From positions 124,001-188,000 of the forward strand of contig NZ_JAJIRQ010000003.1 of NCBI RefSeq assembly GCF_025717605.1: 64,000 bases of DNA. The letters are read 5' to 3'. Under the pieces are notes generated by a model that was given only the letters and a program-made list of their open reading frames with translations, did no database searches and was not told where the DNA came from. Of this stretch, positions 37,309 through 46,023 are shown piece after piece. Position numbers and translations under genes: made by a program. The DNA is from Paucibacter sp. TC2R-5. GTDB taxonomy: Bacteria > Pseudomonadota > Gammaproteobacteria > Burkholderiales > Burkholderiaceae_C. How positions within the stretch are numbered: the stretch's first letter is position 1; the number at the start of each line of letters is the position of its first letter.

Positions 37309-39379
37309 TGCGCTCGCCGGCGGGCTTGTGCAGCTTGTCGCCCGGCTTGGTGGCGAAGGCCTGGTGGAAGGCATCGTGGTTGACGACGCCCGCATTGGCG
37401 CGGAACTCGCCGGGTGAATGGGGGTCGGCGCTGAGCTGCTGCAGCATTTGCTGCTCGCGCACCTTTTCGCGCCAGATCTGTGAGAAACCCAGGAAGAAGC
37501 GCTGCTCGCCGGTATAGCCCGCCAACACCGGCGCGGGCTTGCCGCCCAGCGAGCGCAGATAGGCCTTGTAGGCGATTTGCAGACCGGACAGGTCGGCGAT
37601 GTTCTCGCCCAGGGTCAGGCGGCCGTTGACATTCTTGCCGGGCAAGGCCTGGTAGGCATCGAACTGCGAGGCCAGGCGTGTGCCCAATGCGTCGAAGGCT
37701 TTGGCGTCGGCCTCGGTCCACCAATTGCGCAACATGCCGTCGCCGTCGTACTGCGCGCCCTGATCGTCAAAGCCGTGGCTAATTTCATGGCCGATGACGG
37801 CCCCGATACCGCCATAGTTGACGGCATCATCGGCATTCAGATCGAAGAATGGCGGCTGCAGGATGGCGGCCGGGAAAACGATCTCGTTGACGGTTTCGTC
37901 GTAATAGGCGTTGACGGTCTGCGGCGTCATGCCCCATTCACTGCGGTCCACCGGCCGGCCGGCTTTGGCCGCCTCGCGCGCCCAGGCGAACTTCGCGGCG
38001 TTCTGGCGGTTCAGCAAGGCCTCACCGGCTGTCACTTGCAAGGCGCTGTAGTCGCGCCACTGGCTCGGGTGGCCGATCTTGATCGTGTACTTGGACAGCT
38101 TGTCTTGCGCCGCCGCTTGCGTCTGCGGGCTCATCCAGCTCAAGCCCTTGATGGACTCACCGAACTCCGCCATCAGATTGTCGACCAGGCTCTTCATGCG
38201 CGCCGCATGGGCGGGGGTGAAATGCTGGGCGACATAGAGCTTGCCGACCGCCTCGCCGAGCGCCTCATTGACCTCGGCCGAGCCTTCCATCCAGCGCGGC
38301 AGCGGCGTTTTGCTGCCGGTCATCGCGCGGCCATGGAAGGCAAACGAAGCGGCCCGAAAGGCCTTGGGCAAGACCGCCGCATAGGCGTCCACGCTGTGTA
38401 ATTTGGCATAGAGCTGCCAGTCGGCCAGCGGCGCCTCGCCGAGCAACTGAGCAATGCCGATGATGGCGCTGGGCTGGGTGACCGAGAGCCGGTCGATACT
38501 GTTCAGCTGCGCGGCGGCAAAGAATGCCGGCCAATCCAGGCCCGGCGCCTTGACCGCTAACTCGGCCGGTGTCATCGGGTTGAAGGTTTTTTGCACATCA
38601 CGGTTGGCCACCGCATCCCAGTGCAGCTCGGCGATTTTCTTCTCCAGCGCCAGCACGCGGCGGGCGGCTTCGGCGGGCTGGTCCAGGCCGATCAGGCGCG
38701 CCAGGCTTTGCAGATAGATTTGATAGTCCGCGCGGGCGCGGGCCATGCGCTTGTCGCTCTGGTTCAGCAGGTAGTCGCGCTCGGGCAGGCCCAAACCCCC
38801 TTGGCTCGCGCGCACACGGTTGAGCAGCGGCTCCTTGGCGTCGGGGCCGACGCTGAGCTGTACAGGCGTGTTGACCATGCCTTGAGCGCGGCCCAGCCAC
38901 TGCGCCAATTGCTGGCGATCGCTGATCGCGTCAATCTCGGCCAGCAGGGGTTTCAATACTTTCAGGCCGGCACGGTCGATGGCGGCGGTGTCCATGAAGC
39001 TGGCGTAAAAAGCGCCGATCTTGGCCTCGTCGCTGCCGGCGACCTGGGGGCTCGCGGCCAAGGCCTCGACGATGGCGCGCACCTGCTCGTCCGACTGCTC
39101 GCGCAGAATCTCGAAACTGCCATGCGAGCCCTTGGCCGGCGGGATCACCGTCGCCTTGAGCCAGCCGCCGTTGACCGCGCGGAACAAATCGTCTTGCACA
39201 CGCACCTTGGGGTCAAAGCCGGCGAGATCGAGGCCGCTGCTCAGGCTGCCGCTGGCATGGCTGCTGCTCGCAACAATGCTGCTGGGGCTTCCCGCGCCAC
39301 TGGGGTCGGCCGCATGGCTCAGACCGGCCAAAGGCAACAGCAACAGGGTCAGGCGGCGGAGTTTGAACAAGGCATTCAT
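37295..39379 (-). CDS. M13-family zinc metalloendopeptidase (neprilysin/PepO type)
   Basis: The 694-residue exported peptidase has a signal peptide ending in SHA. The zinc site HEISH (about residue 530) is followed by GFDDQGAQYDGDG, and the third ligand lies in ENIADLSG (about 590). VNAYYDETVNEIVFPAA upstream is the family's substrate-binding motif. M13 enzymes cut short oligopeptides outside the cytoplasmic membrane. The gene is not linked by direction to denitrification genes on either side. The ATG at 39379 gives the signal peptide. Confidence 0.92.
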   Translation of the reverse strand: MNALFKLRRLTLLLLPLAGLSHAADPSGAGSPSSIVASSSHASGSLSSGLDLAGFDPKVRVQDDLFRAVNGGWLKATVIPPAKGSHGSFEILREQSDEQVRAIVEALAASPQVAGSDEAKIGAFYASFMDTAAIDRAGLKVLKPLLAEIDAISDRQQLAQWLGRAQGMVNTPVQLSVGPDAKEPLLNRVRASQGGLGLPERDYLLNQSDKRMARARADYQIYLQSLARLIGLDQPAEAARRVLALEKKIAELHWDAVANRDVQKTFNPMTPAELAVKAPGLDWPAFFAAAQLNSIDRLSVTQPSAIIGIAQLLGEAPLADWQLYAKLHSVDAYAAVLPKAFRAASFAFHGRAMTGSKTPLPRWMEGSAEVNEALGEAVGKLYVAQHFTPAHAARMKSLVDNLMAEFGESIKGLSWMSPQTQAAAQDKLSKYTIKIGHPSQWRDYSALQVTAGEALLNRQNAAKFAWAREAAKAGRPVDRSEWGMTPQTVNAYYDETVNEIVFPAAILQPPFFDLNADDAVNYGGIGAVIGHEISHGFDDQGAQYDGDGMLRNWWTEADAKAFDALGTRLASQFDAYQALPGKNVNGRLTLGENIADLSGLQIAYKAYLRSLGGKPAPVLAGYTGEQRFFLGFSQIWREKVREQQMLQQLSADPHSPGEFRANAGVVNHDAFHQAFATKPGDKLHKPAGERIKIW

Positions 39380-39554
39380 ACGAGAAAGGGGGCTGAAATA
39401 GGTCTCTACCGGCGGGACTACAACAAGACCTGTCAAGGTCTGTGGCTTCTAGCCGGCACTGCATATGCAAGCCTAATGGCTGTCCCGCAGAATAACGAAA
39501 GTCAGCACCCAGGGCTTTCCCGTGTGTCTTGCGCGTCGCCCTTCCCCCGGTCGG

Positions 39555-40004
39555 TCAACGCGCCTGCAGATTGACCGGCGTGCCCTGGCGATTGAAGGGA
39601 ATGAAGCCGTCGAGGTGCCCTTGCTTGATCGCCTCCACCATGGCCGCCAAGGCCTTGTCGGCTTGCTCGGCGCTGGGCGCCTGACCGGGGCTGCCCGACA
39701 AGCTGGCCACAAAAACGATCTGCCAGCGCTGCAGCTGCTGACCATCCTGACCGTGCTCGCCATTGGCGCCGAGCAGCTGATCGGCTTCATCCGCCAGTGC
39801 GGCGAAGCTGCTCAACTCTTGCGGCAGCTTGTCCACGCACATCAGCGGCGCGAGTTCGCCGCCTTGGCCGGCCTCGAACTCGGCCCGCTGCTGGGCCGAG
39901 GCCTGTGCAGGCAGCGTGGCGCCGGCAAACACCAGCAGCAGGCGCTGGGCGGCGCTTTGCATGGTGGCAGCCTTGAGCAGGTCTTGAAAATTGCTGATTT
40001 GCAT
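39555..40004 (-). CDS. Conserved hypothetical protein (often labelled ribonucleotide reductase-related)
   Basis: The 149-residue soluble protein has features I recall from a Burkholderiales family: SNFQDLLKAA at the start, LLLVFAGATLP, LMCVDKLPQEL and IVFVASLSG, ending FIPFNRQGTPVNL. Databases sometimes call it ribonucleotide reductase subunit alpha, but it is far too short and lacks that enzyme's catalytic features. No motif gives a biochemical role. It is 50 bases downstream of a Dnr-like regulator on the same strand and might be read with it. Confidence 0.65.
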   Translation of the reverse strand: MQISNFQDLLKAATMQSAAQRLLLVFAGATLPAQASAQQRAEFEAGQGGELAPLMCVDKLPQELSSFAALADEADQLLGANGEHGQDGQQLQRWQIVFVASLSGSPGQAPSAEQADKALAAMVEAIKQGHLDGFIPFNRQGTPVNLQAR

Positions 40005-40054
40005 GGCGAGGTCAGGAGAAGAAGATCGGGGAAGAGGAAAGGATGTGCGAGCGG

Positions 40055-40756
40055 CTACTGTAAGGGGTAGCTGGCCAAGCCCCGGGTGCTGAGGATGTGA
40101 ATATCGCGGCGGTCAATCTCGATCAAGCCTTCGTCTTCCAGCTCATGCAGCACGCGCGAGAAATACTCGGGCGTCAGTGACAGGCGCGAGGCAATGGTGG
40201 CCTTGCTGACGGGCAAGGAGATGGTGATGGATTGGTTGGCCAGTTGGTCCTCCACCAAGTGATCGCGCAGCAAATAGCCAATCACACGCTGTATGCCGCT
40301 GTGCAGGCAGTAGGACTCCACGTCGCTGATCATGCCGTGCAGGCGCTTGGACACGCCGGCCAACATGCGCAGCGAGAAACGCGGGTCGCGTTGGATCTCG
40401 CCCATCACTGCTTCCTTGGCGATGGACAGCAGCAAGGTTTCGCTCAAGGCTTGGGCGTTGACAGTATGAGCCTTGCCCGAGAACATCGCTGCTTCGCCGA
40501 AGCTATTGCCCGGGCCAACCAACTCGATCACCTTCTCGGCGCCGCTGCTGGCCAGCGCAAACAGCTTGACCTGACCGGTCACCACCACATGGAACTCGTC
40601 GCAGCAATCACCGACGCGAAAAATCGCCTCACCCCGACCCACGCGCTGCATGCGACAGCCGCTCCCGGCCAAGCGGCGCAATTCATCTGACTGCATGTCG
40701 GCAAACAAAGGCAGCACGGATAGATAGCGCGGTAGGTCGAAGGTAGCGGATGACAT
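40055..40756 (-). CDS. CRP/FNR-family regulator, second Dnr-like paralogue
   Basis: The 233-residue protein is a close relative of the one encoded at 26777-27484, from RYLSVLPLF at the start to an almost identical SKATIASRLSLTPEYFSRVLHEL helix-turn-helix. FRVGDCCDEFH adds two cysteines in the sensor barrel that the paralogue has only in part (CEEFH). It lacks the four-cysteine cluster of FNR. Both probably bind the same TTGA-N6-TCAA boxes, so they may compete or respond to different signals. A box-like TTGCGTTAGATCAA lies 72 bases upstream of its start and suggests auto- or cross-control. Confidence 0.85.
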   Translation of the reverse strand: MSSATFDLPRYLSVLPLFADMQSDELRRLAGSGCRMQRVGRGEAIFRVGDCCDEFHVVVTGQVKLFALASSGAEKVIELVGPGNSFGEAAMFSGKAHTVNAQALSETLLLSIAKEAVMGEIQRDPRFSLRMLAGVSKRLHGMISDVESYCLHSGIQRVIGYLLRDHLVEDQLANQSITISLPVSKATIASRLSLTPEYFSRVLHELEDEGLIEIDRRDIHILSTRGLASYPLQ

Positions 40757-40827
40757 GAAGGGGCTCCAAGAGAGGCCCGGAGCGGGCCTGTCGGAGCGCG
40801 ATTCTGCGCAGCGGTGGCGCTTGGAAT

Positions 40828-40841
40828 TTGCGTTAGATCAA
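40828..40841. promoter_or_regulatory. FNR/Dnr-like box upstream of the second Dnr gene
   Basis: TTGCGTTAGATCAA matches TTGA-N6-TCAA with one change in the left half. It is 72 bases before the minus-strand regulator start at 40756. The 332-base gap 40757-41088 has no gene, but holds this box and the one at 40963. Confidence 0.5.
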
Positions 40842-40962
40842 GTCTGACCGGCGCCTAGTTCTTCAGAACGATGGCCGGCCCGGCCCCGCGCTTACGCACT
40901 AGTTCTTGAGGACGAGGGCCAAAAGGAAGGGGCTGCGATTTTTACAAAACCCGGTTTGAATC

Positions 40963-40976
40963 TTGTCCCAGTTCAA
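40963..40976. promoter_or_regulatory. FNR/Dnr-like box upstream of the third CRP-family gene
   Basis: TTGTCCCAGTTCAA matches TTGA-N6-TCAA with one change in the left half. It lies 113 bases before the plus-strand regulator gene at 41089. Confidence 0.5.
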
Positions 40977-41088
40977 GGCCGAGGCAGGGCCTTCGGTGGT
41001 CGACTAGGCGCTCGCAAAACAGCGGGGCAATTTGCCCCGCAATGCCGCAGCGGCCCGGCCTTGCTCGGTCCCAAGGAGACAACTCAGC

Positions 41089-41886
41089 ATGACCCCCAGC
41101 ATCCATACGCAGCATGCTCAAGCCTCGGCTCACGCCCTGCTGTCGCCACCCCGGCAGCTGAATCTGCATCCTGCCTGCGCCCACCTTGCAGCGCCGCGCC
41201 GACCAGCCGCCGCAGCGCCTGTGCTTCAGGCACTGAGGCAGGCTTGGCCGAGCCTGGAAGATGACGAGGACGCCCTGCTCGCTTTGGCCTTGATGGGCCG
41301 CAGCCACCGTGTGCGCCCGGGCGGGCTGCTGCTGAAGGACGGCGACAGCAATGCGGCGGGCAGCTTGTGGTTGCTGGTGCGCGGCAAGCTGAGCATGGGA
41401 CTGCATGACCCCAAAGCGGTCTGGCGCCAGGGGCGCGCGCTGCAGCCAGGCCAGTGGATAGATCTGGCGAGCGCTTGGCCGCAAGCCCCCTTCCCCGAAA
41501 CCGCGCTGGCGCTGACGCCGGTGCTGGCGCATGAGTTCCCGGCGCAGGCCGTGCTGGCCCTGTGCGCGGCCCATCCCTTGCTGTTCAAGGTGCTGCTGGC
41601 AAGCCTGGGCAGCAGCGCCTGCGAGGCGATGGCATCCCGTCAGGCCATGAGCACGCAGGACTTTCCCACCCGTTTGGCCGAATGGCTACTCAATGAGCTC
41701 AGGCTCAATGGCCAGGGTGACTGCCTGAACCTGGGCCTGCTCAAGCGCGATCTAGCGGCTCAGCTGGGCGTCACCCCCGAGACGCTGTCGCGGACCCTGC
41801 GCTTGTTCCAGCAACAGGGCCTGATCGTCATGAAACATCGCGAGCTGCGTATTCTTGCGCCCGCCGGGCTGGCTGCGCTGCGCTAG
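41089..41886 (+). CDS. CRP-family regulator with divergent sensor domain
   Basis: The 265-residue protein has an N-terminal extension of about 45 residues rich in Ala, Pro and His, a poorly conserved effector barrel and a C-terminal winged helix with LKRDLAAQLGVTPETLSRTLRLFQQQGLI. The HTH is Crp/Fnr-like but differs from the two Dnr paralogues. No cysteine cluster for a [4Fe-4S] centre is visible. AAGGAGA lies before the ATG. It is divergent from the second Dnr gene and followed by the convergent NsrR gene, so a role in nitrogen-oxide or redox control is inferred only from place. Confidence 0.78.
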   Translation: MTPSIHTQHAQASAHALLSPPRQLNLHPACAHLAAPRRPAAAAPVLQALRQAWPSLEDDEDALLALALMGRSHRVRPGGLLLKDGDSNAAGSLWLLVRGKLSMGLHDPKAVWRQGRALQPGQWIDLASAWPQAPFPETALALTPVLAHEFPAQAVLALCAAHPLLFKVLLASLGSSACEAMASRQAMSTQDFPTRLAEWLLNELRLNGQGDCLNLGLLKRDLAAQLGVTPETLSRTLRLFQQQGLIVMKHRELRILAPAGLAALR

Positions 41887-41934
41887 CAGCAGCGCGTGGG
41901 CCGCTGCGCAAGGGTCGCGCCCACTCGAGCAGCT

Positions 41935-42453
41935 TCAGGCCGGATCACGGGGCTTTCTGATGCGCCGGCTGACGAGGGGCGGGATCGGGGGCTTGATCAT
42001 GGTTTGAGGAAGGCCCAGCATCACGGCTTGCGCTGGGCCGGCCGTGCCGGCATTGGGGGCGCTGAGGAGATCGGCCAGGGTGTAGCGGTCCAACTGCTCC
42101 AAAAAGGCCGCCAAGGCGTCGTTGAAGATGCCGGTGAGGCGGCAGCGCCCGGTCAGGCCACAGGCATTGCCTTGGCCCAGGCATTCCACCAAATAGAAAT
42201 CGGGCTCGATCGCCCGCACCAACTCGCCCAGCATGATCTCTGCCGGCGCCAGGGCCAGGCGCATGCCGCCGCCCTTGCCGCGCACCGTGGTGATCCAGCC
42301 GCCCAGCCCGAGCTGGTGAGTGATCTTGGTCAAATGGGCTTCGGAGATGTCATAGGCCTGAGCGATCTCGGCCGTTGTGCAGAGCCGCTCGGGATGCTGG
42401 CCGAGATAAATCAACATGCGCAGCGCATAGTCGGTCATGGTGGTCAGGCGCAC
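41935..42453 (-). CDS. nsrR: NsrR, NO-sensing Rrf2-family repressor
   Basis: The 172-residue protein starts at a GTG preceded by AGGAGG at ideal spacing, which decides the start against a longer open frame upstream. The winged helix is followed by three cysteines, Cys91, Cys98 and Cys104 (CLGQGNACGLTGRC), the pattern of the NsrR iron-sulfur cluster. NsrR represses NO-detoxification genes until NO damages its cluster. RGKGGGMRLA is the family's wing. It lies 47 bases after nnrS on the same strand, so nnrS and the DUF2249 gene are probable targets. Confidence 0.88.
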   Translation of the reverse strand: MRLTTMTDYALRMLIYLGQHPERLCTTAEIAQAYDISEAHLTKITHQLGLGGWITTVRGKGGGMRLALAPAEIMLGELVRAIEPDFYLVECLGQGNACGLTGRCRLTGIFNDALAAFLEQLDRYTLADLLSAPNAGTAGPAQAVMLGLPQTMIKPPIPPLVSRRIRKPRDPA

Positions 42454-42500
42454 GAGGCCTCCTTCGGCTGTATTTGAAAATGGGGGGCGGGAATGGCGTC

Positions 42501-43712
42501 TTAGCCCGGCAGGCCGTCGACACGTGGGCGCAGCAGCATAGGCCCATAACGCCACAAATACAGAACAAAAGCCAAGGCCCACAGCGCCGCCGACAGCCAG
42601 ACCGCCGGCAACAAGGCGGCCGGCATCAGCAGCGGCACAAACACGCGCACAAGCGCTGCGCCCAGCATGGCCAAATAGGCCAGCGTCTCGACCGGCCCGG
42701 CCTTCAAAGGCCGCCCCGTGTGCCCCAGCGCGGTGCGCGTGATCATGCCAAGCGTCATCAAGCCGATCAGACCAATGGTTAGCGCATGGGTGGCCGCGCT
42801 AGCGGGCAGCCAGTCCAGCGCGGCCGCCGAACGCAAGCCCAGATGCAGCAGCAGCCAGGCATAGGCCGCGTGCAGAACCCAAACCAAGGGGTTGCCCAGC
42901 GTCTTCCAAGGCTGCCACAGCGCAAAACGCCAGACATGCGCGAGCAGCGCCGGCAGCAGGGCCAACAGCAGCAGCGGGCCGCTCAGGCCCAGCGCGTCAA
43001 AAGCCAGCAGCAGCAAGACGCTGCCCAGAGCGGCGCGCTCCACGCGGGGGTCACGGCGCGCATTCATACCGGGCACGCCGTTATTGGAGAACATGGGCAG
43101 CACGCGCCCGGCCATCACGGCAATCATGAACAACAGCACATCCAGGCCAAGCATCAGCCCCAAACCTTGAGCCAGCGAAACCGGCAAGCCCAGCCAGCCC
43201 AAATGCGTCAGGTGCAGAACAGCCGAGGCCGCCCCCATCGCCAGCAGCAGCCCGACAAAAAAGTAATTGCGCCGGTTGCCTCCCGCAGACAAGGCTCGCC
43301 ACAAGCCCCAGGCTGCTGCCCAAGGCACGGCCACGTTGACCAGCAGCGAAGCCTCCAGCCAAGGCGTCAACACCAGCACGCGCGCGAGCACCCAAAGCGC
43401 CGCCAAAGCCATCAGGGGCCGGCCCGTGGGCGTCGCCTGGCCCGACCAGTTGCGCCCGGCCGTGAACAGAAAACCGATCACGATGGCCAGCGCGTAACCG
43501 AACACCATCTCATGGGCATGCCAGGCGGCGCCGCGCAAGCCGCCCTTGCTCAGCAGGCCGCTGAACTGCAAAGCCCACAAGGGCACCGACAGCAAAGCAA
43601 GGCTCGCCGCCAGCAAATAGAAGGGTCGAAAGCCCAGGTCCCAGAGCGCCAAGCCCTCTCCCGGCCGGCGCCGCCGCAGCGGCTCTTGCAGTTGCACGAA
43701 AACATGGCCCAT
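42501..43712 (-). CDS. nnrS: NnrS family haem-copper membrane protein
   Basis: The 403-residue protein has about 12 membrane helices and opens with LWDLGFRPFYLLAA, then WHAHEMVFGYA and GFLFTAGRNW, all hallmarks of NnrS. NnrS proteins protect against NO-related stress, chiefly nitrosylation damage, and contain haem and copper. The gene follows the DUF2249 gene by 37 bases and precedes nsrR. The set fits the NsrR regulon known from other proteobacteria. Confidence 0.92.
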   Translation of the reverse strand: MGHVFVQLQEPLRRRRPGEGLALWDLGFRPFYLLAASLALLSVPLWALQFSGLLSKGGLRGAAWHAHEMVFGYALAIVIGFLFTAGRNWSGQATPTGRPLMALAALWVLARVLVLTPWLEASLLVNVAVPWAAAWGLWRALSAGGNRRNYFFVGLLLAMGAASAVLHLTHLGWLGLPVSLAQGLGLMLGLDVLLFMIAVMAGRVLPMFSNNGVPGMNARRDPRVERAALGSVLLLLAFDALGLSGPLLLLALLPALLAHVWRFALWQPWKTLGNPLVWVLHAAYAWLLLHLGLRSAAALDWLPASAATHALTIGLIGLMTLGMITRTALGHTGRPLKAGPVETLAYLAMLGAALVRVFVPLLMPAALLPAVWLSAALWALAFVLYLWRYGPMLLRPRVDGLPG

Positions 43713-43749
43713 GGTGGTCTCCAGCCTTGACGGTTGCTTTGACGTTCGA

Positions 43750-44058
43750 TCAGTTCGCGCCGCTGCAGCAGCCGCAGCAGCTCTTGGCCGTCGGGCGACG
43801 CGCTATGCGCACGCGCCACTGCTGCGGGCCGGCTTCCAGAGTCTCCCAATCGAACTGGCCCGGCCATTGGGCCTGAAACTGCTGCTTCAATGGCAGAGGT
43901 TCATGGTCGCTGTGCAGCTCGAAGCCGGCACCCGGCGCCAGGCTGTCGAACTGTTGAAAGATCAAACCATGGCGCAGCTGCGGTGGAATCAGACGCACAT
44001 CGATGACGGCGGGGGAAGCAAACGAGTTGCTCAGGGCGCTGGCGGCGGAGGTGTTCAT
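43750..44058 (-). CDS. DUF2249 protein with cysteine-rich tail
   Basis: The 102-residue protein matches the DUF2249 family: VIDVRLIPP near the start, ELHSDHEPLPLKQQF, FDWETLEAGPQQWRVRI in the centre. It ends with CCGCC, a possible metal or haem site. AAAGGA precedes the ATG. DUF2249 genes often lie in denitrification and NO-response operons; the biochemical role is not known to me. It is the first gene of a likely operon with nnrS and nsrR. Confidence 0.82.
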   Translation of the reverse strand: MNTSAASALSNSFASPAVIDVRLIPPQLRHGLIFQQFDSLAPGAGFELHSDHEPLPLKQQFQAQWPGQFDWETLEAGPQQWRVRIARRPTAKSCCGCCSGAN

Positions 44059-44075
44059 GCGGGCAATCCTTTAAG

Positions 44076-44124
44076 CTCTATTTTGAATACAACTTATTAT
44101 GCAGACTCCTCGAGTTGAAAGCAA
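44076..44124 (-). promoter_or_regulatory. Promoter and NsrR-like operator for the DUF2249-nnrS-nsrR operon
   Basis: On the minus strand TTGCTT (44119-44124) and CATAAT (44096-44101) are spaced by 17 bases. Just downstream, GTTGTATTCAAAATAGAG (44076-44093) resembles the ATGTATTT-N-AAATACAT pattern of NsrR operators, with two changes in each half. This would let NsrR repress its own operon. Confidence 0.45.
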
Positions 44125-44205
44125 TATCTGAAATATAGATTTAAATCACTGCCGAGCTTCAAAGGCGCAGGCTGCAGCGCTCTCGCCTGCGCCGCTGCCC
44201 TGGCC

Positions 44206-45180
44206 TCATTGGTACAAGGCCGCCGCCTCGGCCAACTGCTTGGCCACCTCGGAGACTAGGCTTGGCGGTGCTAGCACCTTGACCTGATTGCCATGGCGAA
44301 GGATGTCCATCACGATCTCGGTCTCGTGAACAAAGGGGATCTTGAGCTCGTAGCTGCCGTCGTTCAGCCAGACCCCCTGCTGCTCTGCATGCCACTCCTC
44401 GCGGCTGACCCATTGCGCGGCCTTCTCCTGGAACACCAGCGTGGCCCATTGCCGCTTCTCGCCTGCGAAGATGCCAAAACCGCCGTCCATCTCGGCCTGT
44501 ATCTGCTTGAGCGAAATCTCCTTGGCCTTGATATCCAAGGTCGCGGCCGTCTCGATCGCATCCAGCGCAAAGCGCAAGACCTGATTGCGCGAGTGGCACC
44601 AGGCGTCCAAATACCAGGTGTTGCGGTAGTGGACCAGGCGCTGAGGTGAGACATCCCGCTCGCTGACCGTGGCGCGGCCGCGCGTCAGATAACGCAGATG
44701 CAAGCGTTGACGCTTCAACAGCGCCTCGCCGACCATCTCGAAGAACTGCGTCGGCACCGGGCGTTTGGCCGGACTGATGATCTTGATGCGCTTGAGTAGC
44801 CCCTTGGCGTCGGCCTCGCCCGGCGCCAGCAGGCCGTGAATGCGATCCAGCAAAGGCGCCAGGTGCCGGCTGATGACGCCCTCGGAGCCCAGCTCACTCA
44901 GCATCTGATGCGCCATCAGCAGCGAATACAACTCGCGCTCGCTGAACCACAAGCCCGGCAGCTCATGCTTTTCTTGCCCTCGGTAGCCCGCGCCAAAGCC
45001 GTAACCGCCGTCCATGCGGCTGTACTCGATCGGCGCGCCGAGTTGGTCACGCAAGTACTCCAGGTCGCGCTTGAGCGTGGCGGCCGACACCTCCAACTCG
45101 TCCCTCATCTCCTGAAAACTCACATGACCGCGATTGCGGATCAGCATTTCGATCTTGTAGACGCGAGCGGTTTTTGACAT
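44206..45180 (-). CDS. WYL-domain transcriptional regulator (YafY type)
   Basis: The 324-residue protein has an N-terminal helix-turn-helix of the HTH_11 type (VSFQEMRDELEVSAATLKRDL) and a WYL domain with RHYRNTWYLDAWC-like features (seen as YRNTWYLDAWCH) plus a C-terminal WCX extension. WYL regulators bind ligands or nucleic acids and often control stress or defence genes. No defence system lies beside it. The next gene on the plus strand is a divergent hypothetical. Confidence 0.88.
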   Translation of the reverse strand: MSKTARVYKIEMLIRNRGHVSFQEMRDELEVSAATLKRDLEYLRDQLGAPIEYSRMDGGYGFGAGYRGQEKHELPGLWFSERELYSLLMAHQMLSELGSEGVISRHLAPLLDRIHGLLAPGEADAKGLLKRIKIISPAKRPVPTQFFEMVGEALLKRQRLHLRYLTRGRATVSERDVSPQRLVHYRNTWYLDAWCHSRNQVLRFALDAIETAATLDIKAKEISLKQIQAEMDGGFGIFAGEKRQWATLVFQEKAAQWVSREEWHAEQQGVWLNDGSYELKIPFVHETEIVMDILRHGNQVKVLAPPSLVSEVAKQLAEAAALYQ

Positions 45181-45411
45181 GGCGGCTTAGGCAGAGTTTT
45201 TGCAGAGATTTTGGAGGAAGCAGACGCTCACGGCTTGAGCCAGTCGGACTGTAGCCGGCAAACGTGACCAAGCGACGCTGCTCAATCGAGCAAACGATGG
45301 GCTAGCTCGTTATTTGAGCTTCTGGGTCCGCATCATTGCTCCCAAGAAGGCCGCGATCCGCCTCCTATCCTTTTTTGCTTCTGTTTTGGCATCACCCGGG
45401 AGAACACACAC

Positions 45412-45924
45412 ATGATGATGACGACGTCAGATCTTGCGACCGCTTTGGTGCAAAGCCTCAAAGACAAAAAATGCGGCGATGACGACAGCGACTGCCCTCA
45501 CGGAGCCAGCCCGTTTGACTTCAAGCCAGCAGCGCCGCCGGCCAGCTTGACACAGCTGTGCCAAGCCGTTGCCGAACATCTGGAATATGGCGGCCAAGTC
45601 TATGGACTGGCTTCGCATTGTCAGGCGCTGAGCGTGCACCCCGAGGTCAGCCAGGCCTTTTGGCGCCTGAGTCAATTGGTCAAAAGCCCCGGCGTGATGT
45701 GGTTGCTGCTGGCCGACTGGATAGATCGGCGCAGTCCGCCGCCCCAGACCAAGCTCGATGAACAAAGGGTCTCGGACGTCTTGCAGCCCCACCTGCAATG
45801 CCTGGACCCGGCGCTGATCGACGACGCCGGCCGGCTCTTCGACCGCCTGCTGGGCGCCTATGGCAACGAGGGCTGGACGCCAGCGCGGTTGCAGCGCCTG
45901 CTGCGATCGATTCGTTCCCGCTGA
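45412..45924 (+). CDS. Hypothetical protein, 170 residues
   Basis: No family is recognised. The N-terminal 45 residues are charged and carry KKCGDDDSDCPHG with two cysteines and a histidine, then a mostly helical body follows (SLTQLCQAVAEHL, VSQAFWRLSQLVK, WTPARLQRLLRSIRSR). A GGGAGA site precedes tandem ATG codons at 45412. There is no signal peptide or membrane segment. It is divergent from the WYL regulator with a 231-base gap and converges with the GreA/GreB-like gene. Composition matches the genome. The reading frame is well bounded, so I take it as real. Confidence 0.6.
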   Translation: MMMTTSDLATALVQSLKDKKCGDDDSDCPHGASPFDFKPAAPPASLTQLCQAVAEHLEYGGQVYGLASHCQALSVHPEVSQAFWRLSQLVKSPGVMWLLLADWIDRRSPPPQTKLDEQRVSDVLQPHLQCLDPALIDDAGRLFDRLLGAYGNEGWTPARLQRLLRSIRSR

Positions 45925-46023
45925 AGCGACACGGGGCAGCGATGTCCTTGAGGGTTGCGCAGAGCGTCCTACGGGGGCATCGTGATCTATCTCCGATCTA
46001 ATCGGAGTGAGCCCGCTTGCGGC

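Noticed and set aside
39555-40004. Ribonucleotide reductase subunit
   Set aside because: The 149-residue protein is far too short and has none of the catalytic cysteines or allosteric domains.
44206-45924. WYL regulator as part of a phage-defence system
   Set aside because: WYL proteins often flank defence genes, but none of the adjacent genes has nuclease, helicase or toxin features.
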